Assembly: GCA_028285085.1 (NCBI GenBank)
Contig: JANQQI010000067.1
Coordinates: 1-34,301 of the forward strand
Reading direction: 5' to 3'
Length of the DNA stretch: 34,301 nucleotides
DNA from: Saprospiraceae bacterium
GTDB lineage: Bacteria > Bacteroidota > Bacteroidia > Chitinophagales > Saprospiraceae
The notes beneath the pieces are model-generated. The model was not told the origin of the DNA and searched no databases. It saw only the letters and a program-made list of their open reading frames with translations. Position 1 is the stretch's first letter. Every line of letters starts with the position of its first letter. Of the stretch, positions 9,101-16,344 are shown piece by piece. The position numbers and the translations under genes were made by a program.

Positions 9101-10883
9101 TACGGTGGTGTTGACGGCGACCAATGATTGTGGAAGTGTGACCACGGAGCAGATCGTCAGTATTATTTCTGCACCGCTCTCGGCATTCGCTGCAGATGTG
9201 ACGCTGGGCTGCGGTCCTCTGACCGTACAGTTTACGGATCAGTCATCGGGCTTAGTGAGTAACCGCTTGTGGACTTTCACAGGAGGGATACCTGCCACAT
9301 CCACTGAGGCCAATCCTGTGGTGGTCTTCAATAATGCCGGAACTTACAGTGTCAGCCTGGAAGTGAGTAACGCAGCAGGAACCGATACGGAAACGACTCA
9401 GAGTTATATCACAGTGGAAGCGCCTCCCATTCCTATGTTTTCACCGACGATTACCGGCGCAACGGTGACGTTTAATAATCAAAGCAGTAATGGCAACAGT
9501 TATTCCTGGGATTTAGGTGATGGCACGATGACCGATGAAGAATCGCCTTTCCATATTTACGACACGGATGGGGTCTACGATGTTTCCTTAACGGTCACCA
9601 ACTCTTGTGGCTCGGTTACGACGACCCAGCAAATTACGATCGTTACCCCGCCTTCGGCGGCCTTCTCTGTGGATAATAGCAATGGTTGTGCGCCTTTGAC
9701 GGTAACGTTTAATAACCTTTCTTCGCAAAATAGCGAGAACTACAGCTGGACTTTCGAGGGTGGCACGCCTGAAACTTCCACGGAGCCTAATCCGACGGTA
9801 GTGTACAATACGCCCGGTGTTTACAATGTCGTATTGACGGTAAGTAATGCCGCCGGCAATGATGTCGCCGAAGAAATTGGAATTATTGTCGTAGAAGATA
9901 TTCCGATGGCTGGCTTTGATCTGACGCTGGATGATCCCGCCGTCGATTTAACCAATACCTCGATTAACGCAGATAGCTACGAATGGCATTTCGGAGATGG
10001 CGCTACCAGCGACGAAGCCGATCCTTCGCATACCTATACCAGTGCCGGCACCTTTGAAGTGATGTTGATTTCCACCAATGCTTGTGGGCAGGATACTTCA
10101 ACCCAAGAGGTGACCATCGTTGGCACCCCTCCACAAGTGGCGTTTATCTACAATCCAGACGACGGCTGTGTGCCTCTGACGGTGGAATTTGAAGATAATT
10201 CAAGCGGTGGACCGACGAGCTGGGCTTGGAGCTTCCCGGGGGGTACGCCGGAAACTTCGAATGAGCAAAACCCTGTGATCGTTTACGATGAACCTGGGAC
10301 TTATGATGTGAGTTTAACCGTGACCAATGCCTTTGGCGAAGATGTGGGGACTTTGAATAGTATCATTGAAGTGCAGGATGAACCCAGTGCGGCTTTCAAT
10401 TACGAATCTATGGATGGTGCTACTTATGATTTTACAAATCTGTCAACAGGTGGTGATTCATACGATTGGAATTTTGGTGATGGCAACTCTAGCATGGATG
10501 AAAACCCCAGCCATACTTACACCGAGTCGGGTAACTATACGGTGATTTTGAATGTGACGAATGAATGTGGAACGACAAAGATTGAGCAAATGATCACCGT
10601 CATAATTACGAGTGTCGATAATATCACCGGACTTGCGCAATTCGATGTTTATCCGAATCCGAATAATGGACAGTTCCTCGTGGTTATTCAAAGTGAGCAA
10701 TTGGAACAATTACAATTCCGATTATTCAATGTATTGGGACAATCGCTTTATCAGCGTGCCTTTGATGTTTCGTCGGGCTACTTCGCTCGGGAATTTAATT
10801 TCAGTGATTTAGCTTCTGGTACGTACTTGCTACAAGTTCAAAACGGTAAACAGGCCAGTTATCAGAAAATTATTATTGAGTAA
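3135..10883 (+). CDS. Secreted M12-like zinc metalloprotease with 26 PKD domains and T9SS type A tail
   Basis: The product has 2582 residues. Residues 1-20 form a signal peptide. Residues 20-190 look like a propeptide, followed by a His/Asp-rich linker at about 192-213. The catalytic domain (about 218-415) carries HEIGHNFSSQHD, an HExxHxxxxxHD zinc site with H364, E365, H368 and H374, and a Met-turn FIMAP with M383. This is the metzincin signature of reprolysin-like (M12) peptidases. From about residue 420 to 2490 come 26 PKD domains alternating between a type with GCxPLTV...W.FPGG and a type with WDFGDG...CG. Residues of about 2503-2582 (VYPNPNNGQF ... GTYLLQVQNG) are a T9SS type A sorting domain, so export through the outer membrane and surface attachment or release are expected. 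The ATG at 3135 directly opens the signal peptide. It is monocistronic, followed by a bidirectional terminator. The substrate is unknown; extracellular protein degradation is the likely role. Confidence 0.95.
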   Translation: MPCIKTLLFLLLTCGSLWAQKVTFDGVELPPEGFPSLEKKFTDFSVYEIDPQAIHQYVSRAGDGFNLQLNFGDDYEWNLALSPNDIRSADYKAYAQTEFGKELLPKRPNMTYRGYLDTTGGGKAGFTIHGALFTGTIRDGRDLYYIEPLDFLMRNGVRHLVVVYKTSDVVHVPGLMCGADEVSERRSEIGIDHDHEHHDHDHDHHDGDHDDHDEYEGNARVGQCYEVELAIASDWLMYQAYGQSTALVEDHNVTVMNNVATNWDDEFADEIVFTIVTQFYSTCSSCDPWTANTGAGTLLGSFRSWGNGGGFGVPFDLGQLWTDRNLAGSTIGIAYLNGVCNSNQYHVLQDFSNSQNLLRVLTAHEIGHNFSSQHDAGGSPFIMAPAVNNTSDWSTASQNSINNYINFKANQGNCFSSCPADEPPVPLFTGSPTQGCAPLTVQFTDQSTGEIESWLWTFPGGTPAASTEQNPSVTYTTGGIYDVTLTVTNGAGSESLTLSSYVFASGPPTTSFTYEVLDEFVYFTNTTIDGNTYFWDFGDGTTSTEVNPVHQYAEDGQYLVTLFATNACGTSSTTLVINVATPPIPDFTADPTFGCNPLTVQFQDASTSNAQFWIWTFPGGDPATSNEQNPTVTYNAPGTFSVTLQVVNTTGSNSVTISDMITVNPSPVPGFTSSVDGNTVTFTNTTTNAVSYSWDFGDGNSSIEENPVHTYDDDGEYIVTLTVTSDCGEESYSEAVNILGAPAADFTVDETTGCAPLTVAFTDNSSANATSWDWEFPGGDPSSSTEQNPTVTYDNPGTYSVTLTVSNAAGEDVSTQTDLIVVNTTPTAGFSSSTNGDVVDFTNTSTNADSYNWDFGDGNSSTAENPSHTYDMDGTYEVILSATNECGTVTSSETITITTAPTAGFSADATSGCAPLTVAFTDNSSANATSWDWEFPGGDPSSSTAQNPTVTYNNPGTYSVTLTVSNAAGDDVSTQTNLIVVNTTPTAGFSSTVNGDQVSFTNSSTNADSYSWDFGDGNSSTDENPSHTYDTDGTYEVVLSATNECGTVTSTETITITLLPTAGFSANTTSGCAPLTVQFTNSSSANTTSWDWSFPGGNPSSSTEQNPTVTYDNPGTYSVTLTASNAAGEDVSTQTDLIVVNTTPTAGFSSNTNGDAVDFTNTSTNADSYSWDFGDGNSSTAENPSHTYDMDGTYEVVLSATNACGTVTSTETITITTLPTAGFSANVTSGCAPLMVQFTNSSSANATSWDWSFSGGNPSSSTEQNPTVTYNTAGTYSVTLTVSNAAGEDVSTQTDLIVVTTTPVASFSSTVDGDQVDFMNTSTNADSYSWDFGDGNSSTDENPNHTYDMDGTYEVTLSATNECGTVTTTQTVNIGTLPTASFSANVTSGCAPLTVQFTNSSSANATSWDWEFPGGNPSSSTAQNPTVTYETAGTYNVILTVSNASGSNTSTQTNYIMVNTVPTAAFSTSTNGLQADFMNSSTDATSYSWDFGDGNSSTATNPSHEYDADGEYTVTLTATNDCGSVTTEETITIVTAPTPNFSASILSGCAPLTVQFSDASSANATAWNWTFEGGNPATSTAQNPIVTFDNPGSYSVTLEVSNAAGSNSTTQTNYIVVNAGPTAAFTTSGAGAVFTFNNTSTNADSYSWDFGDGNGSSENNPIHTYDADGEYEVTLTVTNACGTNSITQSITAVTPPSPDFSSNVTSGCAPLTVQFSDASSANSTTWSWTFEGGNPATSTEQNPSVVFESAGTYAVTLEVSNSAGSNSLVQTDYITVSTTPDVGFTSNPVGTTVSFNNLSNNATSYSWDFGDGNSSEDTNPTHEYDNDGTYTVTLSATNACGTVSISETIEVVTAPLAGFSADVTIGCASLTVQFMDQSSDNTTSWSWSFPGGNPSSSTEQHPTVVYNTPGNYNVSLVATTSAGSNTYEQIQFIQVQTVPGVAFDSNIDGNTVNFLNNSNGATSYNWDFGDGEGSTAPNPTHTYAVDGDYTVVLTATNDCGSVTTEQIVSIISAPLSAFAADVTLGCGPLTVQFTDQSSGLVSNRLWTFTGGIPATSTEANPVVVFNNAGTYSVSLEVSNAAGTDTETTQSYITVEAPPIPMFSPTITGATVTFNNQSSNGNSYSWDLGDGTMTDEESPFHIYDTDGVYDVSLTVTNSCGSVTTTQQITIVTPPSAAFSVDNSNGCAPLTVTFNNLSSQNSENYSWTFEGGTPETSTEPNPTVVYNTPGVYNVVLTVSNAAGNDVAEEIGIIVVEDIPMAGFDLTLDDPAVDLTNTSINADSYEWHFGDGATSDEADPSHTYTSAGTFEVMLISTNACGQDTSTQEVTIVGTPPQVAFIYNPDDGCVPLTVEFEDNSSGGPTSWAWSFPGGTPETSNEQNPVIVYDEPGTYDVSLTVTNAFGEDVGTLNSIIEVQDEPSAAFNYESMDGATYDFTNLSTGGDSYDWNFGDGNSSMDENPSHTYTESGNYTVILNVTNECGTTKIEQMITVIITSVDNITGLAQFDVYPNPNNGQFLVVIQSEQLEQLQFRLFNVLGQSLYQRAFDVSSGYFAREFNFSDLASGTYLLQVQNGKQASYQKIIIE
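4437..10640 (+). repeat. Thirteen tandem 477-bp units encoding PKD domain pairs
   Basis: Taking the GGY-TGY (Gly-Cys) codons of each GCxPLTV motif as the phase mark, units begin at 4437, 4914, 5391, 5868, 6345, 6822, 7299, 7776, 8253, 8730, 9207, 9684 and 10164. The first eleven spacings are exactly 477 bp (159 codons) and the last is 480 because of one extra linker residue. The central units (5391 to about 7750) are the most alike at DNA level; the first two and last four are more divergent. Each unit encodes two PKD domains with different signatures. Confidence 0.95.
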
Positions 10884-10956
10884 ATAGTTCGAAAGCGATT
10901 GATAAGATGAATTGATCGCAATTTGTAAGAACTAATAAGTTTGCAATGGAATACAT

Positions 10957-10992
10957 AAAGCCCCACTTGATTGAATCAGGTGGGGCTTTTTA
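10957..10992. terminator. Bidirectional intrinsic terminator between the giant protease and ribE
   Basis: AAAGCCCCAC (10957-10966) pairs perfectly with GTGGGGCTTT (10980-10989), with further pairing possible inside (TGATT/AATCA). An A-run precedes and a T-run follows, so it can end both convergent transcripts. It lies about 75 nt after the protease stop and 20 nt after the ribE stop. Confidence 0.85.
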
Positions 10993-11012
10993 GTGGAACA
11001 GATTAAAGCCAG

Positions 11013-11627
11013 TTAAGCTTTCTGCATTGAGAAGTGCTTCGCGTAGACGTCAAAATATTTTCCAATATACTTTCCAATAACATCAAATTCTAAATTGATC
11101 TTATCCCCGGCTTGTAACGCCTTGAAAGTGGTATGTTCGTAAGTATAAGGAATGATAGCCACCGAGAATCGATCATCTTTAGGATCAACTACCGTCAGAC
11201 TGACACCATTGATACAAATCGACCCCTTATCCACAAGCAAGTGTTCCGGGCTGGGCTCGTAAGTGAATTCATAGTACCAACTCCCGTCGCGTTCATCGAC
11301 ATTGACACAGGTGCCGGTGCCATCGACATGTCCCTGCACAATGTGACCGTCTAAACGTGCGGATGCGAGCATGGCTCGTTCCAAATTTACGGTATCCCCA
11401 ACTTGCAGTTGACCAAGATTGGATCGTAGCATCGTTTCTTCAATCGCGGTGACGGTATGCGTATCATCACCCAGGGCGACTACCGTCAGGCAAACGCCAT
11501 TGTGGCTGACGCTTTGATCAATTTTGAGCTCCGATGAAATCGACGAAGCGATATCAAAGTGATAATTACTTCCTTCTTGGCGAATTTGGCGAACGGTGCC
11601 GAGTGCTTCAATAATTCCTGTAAACAT
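11013..11627 (-). CDS. ribE: Riboflavin synthase, alpha subunit
   Basis: This 204-residue protein catalyses the dismutation of two 6,7-dimethyl-8-ribityllumazine molecules to riboflavin and a pyrimidinedione, the last step of riboflavin synthesis, in the cytoplasm as a trimer. It starts with the hallmark MFTGIIEALG and has the internal duplication of the family: SHNGVCLTV (41-49) in the N-terminal barrel and INGVSLTV (139-146) in the C-terminal barrel, with GHIVQGHVDG (94-103) beginning the second half. The length is normal (about 195-220). The gene begins only 6 nt after the stop of the large T9SS cargo gene, so it is probably co-transcribed with it, and it ends at a terminator. Some genomes call this gene ribC; there is no sign of an FMN riboswitch upstream. 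Confidence 0.95.
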   Translation of the reverse strand: MFTGIIEALGTVRQIRQEGSNYHFDIASSISSELKIDQSVSHNGVCLTVVALGDDTHTVTAIEETMLRSNLGQLQVGDTVNLERAMLASARLDGHIVQGHVDGTGTCVNVDERDGSWYYEFTYEPSPEHLLVDKGSICINGVSLTVVDPKDDRFSVAIIPYTYEHTTFKALQAGDKINLEFDVIGKYIGKYFDVYAKHFSMQKA

Positions 11628-11633
11628 TAGCGT

Positions 11634-14447
11634 TTAATTTCCACGTATTAAATGAATGTATCCACGTAGGATTTCAGGATTGAGAACAACCCCCGCGACG
11701 CGTTGTTCAAAAACCTCGCAGGTATAATGGTAAACGCCTTCGGCGAGTTCATCATCGTTGAAATTACGACCATTCCAGTTGATGTCTGGATCATTGGTTT
11801 CAAAAACCAGTTCTCCCCAGCGGTTGTAAATCTTTATATTAATACTCTCTACAAAACAGTAAGGATAAGGAATAAAGAGGTCGTTAGCCCCATCATCGTT
11901 AGGCGTAAAGGTGTTCGGTAGATCGTAAATCGGACAATTATCTTTACAAACGATATTACTAAAGGCACTTTCGTTGAAAAAGGTATCCACCGCAGTAACT
12001 GCGTAGCAACCTGCAATCCCCAATTCTGGGAAATGTTCATAATCAGTGATCAAGGATGAAGAGACTTCATCAATCAGCACTAGTTCGCCACCCTCCGTTG
12101 GACTATAGTAAATATTATAACTCACTACATCATCCGTATCATCACAAATATCGTTTGGATTTTCCCAGACCAGATTATTGCGTTGATTTTGCTCGGCCTC
12201 GCAATCAACCGAGCCACCATTCTCAATCTCATCGCAAATATTTGTCACTTCCAAGATTGGTGGGCAGGGCGGAATGGTGTCCAGAGGGATACCACAATTC
12301 TCCTGCGAGTTGTTAATCAACGTATCCAAGATATTGGGAATACCGTAGGTGCCAAATCCCGTCACGTAATAACAATATTCATTACCGTTGACCAGCCCAT
12401 CCATGTCGGAATAATTAGGTTCTTCGGTAGTTGCAATTAAGACCCAGTCTTCACTGCCAGGGCTAGTCTCCCGATAGACTTCGTACAAATAATTATCCCA
12501 GGGGATAGAAAAGTCACTCCAGTCCAGATTGTTGGTTTCGTCAGTTGAAGCAATTTCCAAGAAGAGAGAAGAAGCGGCTCGGGTGTAACCGAGTGTATCA
12601 TCGCCGCCATTGGCGTAGAAACCAATGATGTAGCTGTATTGATTTTCTAGGGTATTCAATCCGGTGGAATCAATAAAGTTGGTGTCGACTTGTAGGATCG
12701 AATTCGCGGTAAAGATCGCATCGGGGACTGGATCAAACAAGGCCGGATCATTATCGCCGGGTTGACCAATCGTACGGAAGGCTTGATAAGTGTAAGGCCC
12801 GCCATAAGTCATGGTATCTAAATCTTCGAGATCCGGCGTGGACCAACCGACATAAATATGCCCATCGACGGGATCCGTTTTTTCTACGGATACATTGGTG
12901 ATGAGCGGAATATCCCGGCTCAATTGCACGCAAATCTCTTCGGATGGCAAGCCGGGCACTTCATTGTAGGTAATGCCCGAGATGGCCCGGCGTCCAAAAT
13001 AGGCTTCAACTCGGTAGCAATAATTGCGACCACGCTCAACATCGTCGTCTAAATAAAAATAACGGTCATCTTGAATATCCTGGATCGGGATCGGAGTAAG
13101 CAAGGTATAACCTTTGCCTTCCAGCCCGGGTTCACAAATATCTACTACGAACGGATTACTGCCTTCACGGCGCCATACCCGGAACCCAAGGAAGTAATCA
13201 TCTTCGGTTTCTTCACAAAAATAGGGGCGCTCCCAAGAAATCGTGACTTCACCGCTCCCCGGCGTAGATTGCAGATCCTCGGGCGGTGGGCCGACTACTT
13301 TGATGCGGACCGTCTTCAGGGTAGATAAAAATACAGTACCGCCGCTTCCATCGAGAATGGGGAAATCATCGGCGGCCCGGAAAGTGACCGAATAGTATTG
13401 CTTGGCGATATGTTCGCAGGCCGTTTCCCAATTAAAATTCCCCGTTAAGGGTTGATCCTGGTAGCCTTCCGCCACGTTAAAAGTAGCGGGGCTGATATCA
13501 AAAGTGAGTGGTGCACCAAAGGCGCGCAATTCAACTTGCTGATCAGCTTCGACAAGTGGCGCTGTAGCCGTAACGTCAAAGTTGACTTCGTCACCAGCGA
13601 TCACACAAAGCTCATCAACCGTTTCGATTTCCGGTGGTAAGTTATCACAGTTAACCACGAGGATTTGCATATCGCGGATTAGGGTATCAATAGGGTTGCC
13701 ATTGCGGTATTGAATAACGTACATGGCGATATTGTATTCCCCAGTTTGTTGAGGGGCTTCCCAGTAAAAAATACCATCGACGGGATCCAACGTATGGTCG
13801 TTGAGCATCCCTGTGGGATTGATGTCGCGCGGGAAGACGTAATTAGGAACCGGAGTGTTTACATCTTGAAGTGGTACAATTAAACGGAAAGCCAAGCTGT
13901 CTCCATCGGGATCAAAAGCACCAGGATCGTGAACAAATGGCTGTCCTAAACAAGCGATATCAATAGGTGGCACTTCCAAAACCGGAGAGTTATTGGGGCC
14001 CTCTAAAAGGGGGTTAAAGAAAGTGACGGTAGTTTGTATATGAAAGGGGACATTATCAGAATTCGGAAAATTGACATTGAGGATGCCGCCATTACGGTTC
14101 GGGTCCGTCATTGAAATAACGTAATGAGCCTGACCGGAATAAGTATGTGTAGCAATATATTTATTGACTTTGGTATCATTGGGAAGGATCTCACCGTTTC
14201 CACCACCGTTGGAACGCGGCACGGCTTCACAGTTACCATCTCCCCAGCAGATGGTCAGGGTATCTCGGTCGGCTGCCACACTACTTGCCTTGGTATAAGT
14301 CGTAATGGTTGCTTCAATGGTTTTATCACCGATGACTCGATATGTGATTTCACCCGCTCGGTTGTGGGTGGCTTGCAATTGGGAAGTACAAATCAGAGTC
14401 AATAGCAAGGTGAAGAGCTGAGGGATTAGGTAGAAGTTGCGGCTCAT
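11634..14447 (-). CDS. Large secreted protein with gliding-motility-associated (T9SS type B) C-terminal domain
   Basis: The product has 937 residues. Residues 1-26 form a signal peptide ending near LQA, followed by THNRAGEITYR, an opening I associate with surface proteins of Saprospiria and relatives. The N-terminal region (about 26-270) has Ig/cadherin-like features (DPDGDSLAFRL). Residues of about 385-830 include several fibronectin type III-like or Ig-like modules (for example PEDLQSTPGSGEVTISWERP). The last 97 residues, from YDLPNTFTPNDDGANDLF at about 841, match the CHU_C/gliding-motility-associated C-terminal domain (NTFTPNDDGxND, IYNRWGELVFE, EGVYHYTCEV), the type B signal for secretion through T9SS. 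There are many cysteines and no visible catalytic motif, so an adhesin or structural surface role is most likely. It is the first gene of a probable two-gene unit with ribE. Confidence 0.9.
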   Translation of the reverse strand: MSRNFYLIPQLFTLLLTLICTSQLQATHNRAGEITYRVIGDKTIEATITTYTKASSVAADRDTLTICWGDGNCEAVPRSNGGGNGEILPNDTKVNKYIATHTYSGQAHYVISMTDPNRNGGILNVNFPNSDNVPFHIQTTVTFFNPLLEGPNNSPVLEVPPIDIACLGQPFVHDPGAFDPDGDSLAFRLIVPLQDVNTPVPNYVFPRDINPTGMLNDHTLDPVDGIFYWEAPQQTGEYNIAMYVIQYRNGNPIDTLIRDMQILVVNCDNLPPEIETVDELCVIAGDEVNFDVTATAPLVEADQQVELRAFGAPLTFDISPATFNVAEGYQDQPLTGNFNWETACEHIAKQYYSVTFRAADDFPILDGSGGTVFLSTLKTVRIKVVGPPPEDLQSTPGSGEVTISWERPYFCEETEDDYFLGFRVWRREGSNPFVVDICEPGLEGKGYTLLTPIPIQDIQDDRYFYLDDDVERGRNYCYRVEAYFGRRAISGITYNEVPGLPSEEICVQLSRDIPLITNVSVEKTDPVDGHIYVGWSTPDLEDLDTMTYGGPYTYQAFRTIGQPGDNDPALFDPVPDAIFTANSILQVDTNFIDSTGLNTLENQYSYIIGFYANGGDDTLGYTRAASSLFLEIASTDETNNLDWSDFSIPWDNYLYEVYRETSPGSEDWVLIATTEEPNYSDMDGLVNGNEYCYYVTGFGTYGIPNILDTLINNSQENCGIPLDTIPPCPPILEVTNICDEIENGGSVDCEAEQNQRNNLVWENPNDICDDTDDVVSYNIYYSPTEGGELVLIDEVSSSLITDYEHFPELGIAGCYAVTAVDTFFNESAFSNIVCKDNCPIYDLPNTFTPNDDGANDLFIPYPYCFVESINIKIYNRWGELVFETNDPDINWNGRNFNDDELAEGVYHYTCEVFEQRVAGVVLNPEILRGYIHLIRGN

Positions 14448-14819
14448 CCGATCATATTTTTAATAATAATTTCGAGTTGTTGATCATGAAAAGCTTGAGG
14501 ATGAAAACGGCGGTAGATTTAATTTTTTAACCGACCTATCCCGATGCTATGGATCTCAACTTTAGTAAAAGTAGACATTTCCGGATAGAAAACTAGGCAT
14601 AGCTTTTTCAATTAGGAATGACATTGAAAATGAATATTATTGGTATAAAACTCAATTTCAGTTTGTCTAACTATAATTGGAACGCAATATTGGCTCGCTT
14701 AGTTTGTCAGAGTATACGAAAGACTAGCGGGAATGTTATGAGCGGACAAAGTCGATTTGACGTGGAAAGAGCCTCCGATACAGGCAAGGCCAGCTTTTAG
14801 ACCTCAAAAAGGAGCTGGC
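14448..14819. other. Intergenic region, no supported gene
   Basis: These 372 nt lie between the start of the large T9SS cargo gene (14447) and the stop of rfbD (14820). The left part should hold the promoter of the leftward cargo gene, but I see no clear TAnnTTTG box. A 60-codon frame at 14618-14800 (+) has no recognisable start context or protein character. The right end holds the hairpin described separately. Confidence 0.5.
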
Positions 14820-14821
14820 TT
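14787..14821 (-). terminator. Probable terminator of the der-rfbC-rfbD unit
   Basis: GCCAGCT (14789-14795) pairs with AGCTGGC (14813-14819) immediately past, and touching, the rfbD stop codon. The loop is about 17 nt and the downstream T-run on the minus strand is short, so this is a weaker candidate than the other hairpins in the window. Confidence 0.45.
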
Positions 14822-15710
14822 AAGTCTTGACAGTAGCTTTAATAACTTGCAAGCATTTGAGTAAACTATCTTCCCAATGCGGAATTTCCAGTCCAAAGGT
14901 AGAGGTGATTTTGGCTTTGTTTAGCAAGCTAAAATGCGGCCGCTGAGCCGGGGTAGGGTAGGCGCTACTCTCAATCGGCCGTACCCGGCATTCGATTTGT
15001 TCGGCCCGGAAAATAGCCTTAGCAAAATCATACCAACTGGTCACGCCTTCGTTGCTGTAGTGAAAAATGCTATGCAGATCTGTAATTTCCTTTTCCCCAT
15101 TTTCCACCATTTCAATAATATCCAAGATTGCACACGCCAAGTCGCCAGCATAGGTTGGCGTACCAATTTGATCAAACACGATACCCAGCTCGTCACGTTC
15201 TTTGCCCAATCGGAGCATCGTTTTAACGAAATTATGGCCAAAGGCTGAATATACCCAAGAGGTACGAATGATCATCGTCGCTGGCATCCTCTGCCGTGCA
15301 ACTTGTTCGCCCTCCAGCTTAGTACGCGCGTAAACACTCTTAGGAGCAGTCGGATCATCTTCCCGAAACGGAGTGTTTTGTTGATTATGGTAAACGTAAT
15401 CGGTCGACAGATGGATTAGTTGGGTATAATGCGTCAAACAGGCGTCGGCTAAGTTCTTTACGCCTGTAACGTTAACGCGCTGGGCTAGCTCTGCTTCTGA
15501 TTCCGCTTTATCGACGGCGGTGTAGGCGGCACAATTGATACAATACGTAAATTGATGGGCATCAAAATAATTTTGCACGGCCGCCGCATTGGTGATATCG
15601 AGCGTGGAGGCATCTGTGAAGTGAAATTCCATCGCTGGATAGCGTGCGCTCAGGGCTTGTAGCTCTTGCCCAACTTGACCATTTGCGCCAGTAACCAATA
15701 GCTTACTCAT
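14820..15710 (-). CDS. rfbD: dTDP-4-dehydrorhamnose reductase
   Basis: The 296-residue enzyme reduces dTDP-4-keto-L-rhamnose to dTDP-L-rhamnose with NAD(P)H, the last step in making the rhamnose donor for surface polysaccharide. It has the Rossmann motif TGANGQVG (7-14), STDYVY (102-107) and the short-chain dehydrogenase pair Y127/K131 in SVYARTK, and the C-terminal RPxxSxL-type segment (RPHFSLLNKAK). The length is normal. It begins 3 nt after the rfbC stop, so the two are co-transcribed and probably translationally coupled. rfbA and rfbB are not in this window. The symbol rmlD is a synonym. Confidence 0.93.
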   Translation of the reverse strand: MSKLLVTGANGQVGQELQALSARYPAMEFHFTDASTLDITNAAAVQNYFDAHQFTYCINCAAYTAVDKAESEAELAQRVNVTGVKNLADACLTHYTQLIHLSTDYVYHNQQNTPFREDDPTAPKSVYARTKLEGEQVARQRMPATMIIRTSWVYSAFGHNFVKTMLRLGKERDELGIVFDQIGTPTYAGDLACAILDIIEMVENGEKEITDLHSIFHYSNEGVTSWYDFAKAIFRAEQIECRVRPIESSAYPTPAQRPHFSLLNKAKITSTFGLEIPHWEDSLLKCLQVIKATVKT

Positions 15711-15713
15711 GAC

Positions 15714-16259
15714 TTATGCTTTTCGATGTGCACCAAACAAGGCGTTTTGTTGATCTTTTTCCGAGAGAATCGCTTGGGATAAATCAATCTCCCAATCAAT
15801 ATTTAAGCTAGGATCATTGTAGAGAATCCCGCCTTCGTGCGCCTTGGAATAAAAGTTATCACATTTATAATAAAACTCCGCGGTGGGACTGAGCACCACA
15901 TAACCGTGCGCGAAGCCACGAGGGACGAACAGTTGACGCTTATTCTCGGCACTGAGGCGAATTGTAAAAACCTCACCGTAAGTCGCTGAGCCTTCCCGGA
16001 TGTCGACGGCGACATCAAGTACTTCGCCTTCGAGTACCCGCACCAATTTGGCCTGAGCATAATCACCTACCTGATAATGCAAGCCCCGCAAGACGCCAAA
16101 GGTCGAGCGTGCCTGGTTGTCTTGCACAAAATCGGCGGTGATATCGGCTGCGTGGAACGTATTCTCGTTATAACTCTCAAAAAAATACCCACGATCATCG
16201 GCCCAGACTTTGGGCTCAAATATCTTCAGATCGGCTATCGGCGTATCAAGGAATGGCAT
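15714..16259 (-). CDS. rfbC: dTDP-4-dehydrorhamnose 3,5-epimerase
   Basis: The enzyme epimerises C3 and C5 of dTDP-4-keto-6-deoxyglucose to give the L-rhamno form used by RfbD. The cupin fold is evident from DDRGYFFESYN (21-31), the catalytic His in RGLHYQ (H61), FVPRGFAHGYVV (111-122) and the catalytic Tyr in EFYYKC (Y130 or Y131). The frame is open to an ATG at 16310, but the third Met at 16259 gives 181 residues, the usual family length, and a normal N-terminus (MPFLDTPIADLKIFEPKVW); the Met at 16286 is also possible. It follows der in the same direction and is 3 nt from rfbD. Rhamnose synthesis behind a ribosome-assembly GTPase looks like positional linkage only. Confidence 0.92.
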   Translation of the reverse strand: MPFLDTPIADLKIFEPKVWADDRGYFFESYNENTFHAADITADFVQDNQARSTFGVLRGLHYQVGDYAQAKLVRVLEGEVLDVAVDIREGSATYGEVFTIRLSAENKRQLFVPRGFAHGYVVLSPTAEFYYKCDNFYSKAHEGGILYNDPSLNIDWEIDLSQAILSEKDQQNALFGAHRKA

Positions 16260-16344
16260 GGATGATAAAACTTTAGGTTCAGTCATTGGCGCGCTATCGA
16301 GAAAAATCAAAATGAAGATTGCTTCTCTTAAGCTGCTTTATAAC

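Noticed and set aside
4437-10640. Considered whether the regular repeats could be a CRISPR array or noncoding satellite
   Set aside because: The period of 477 bp, an uninterrupted reading frame and clear PKD motifs show a coding repeat.
14618-14800. 60-codon plus-strand frame in the rfbD upstream gap
   Set aside because: It has no signal, motif or promoter, and it ends inside the hairpin next to rfbD.
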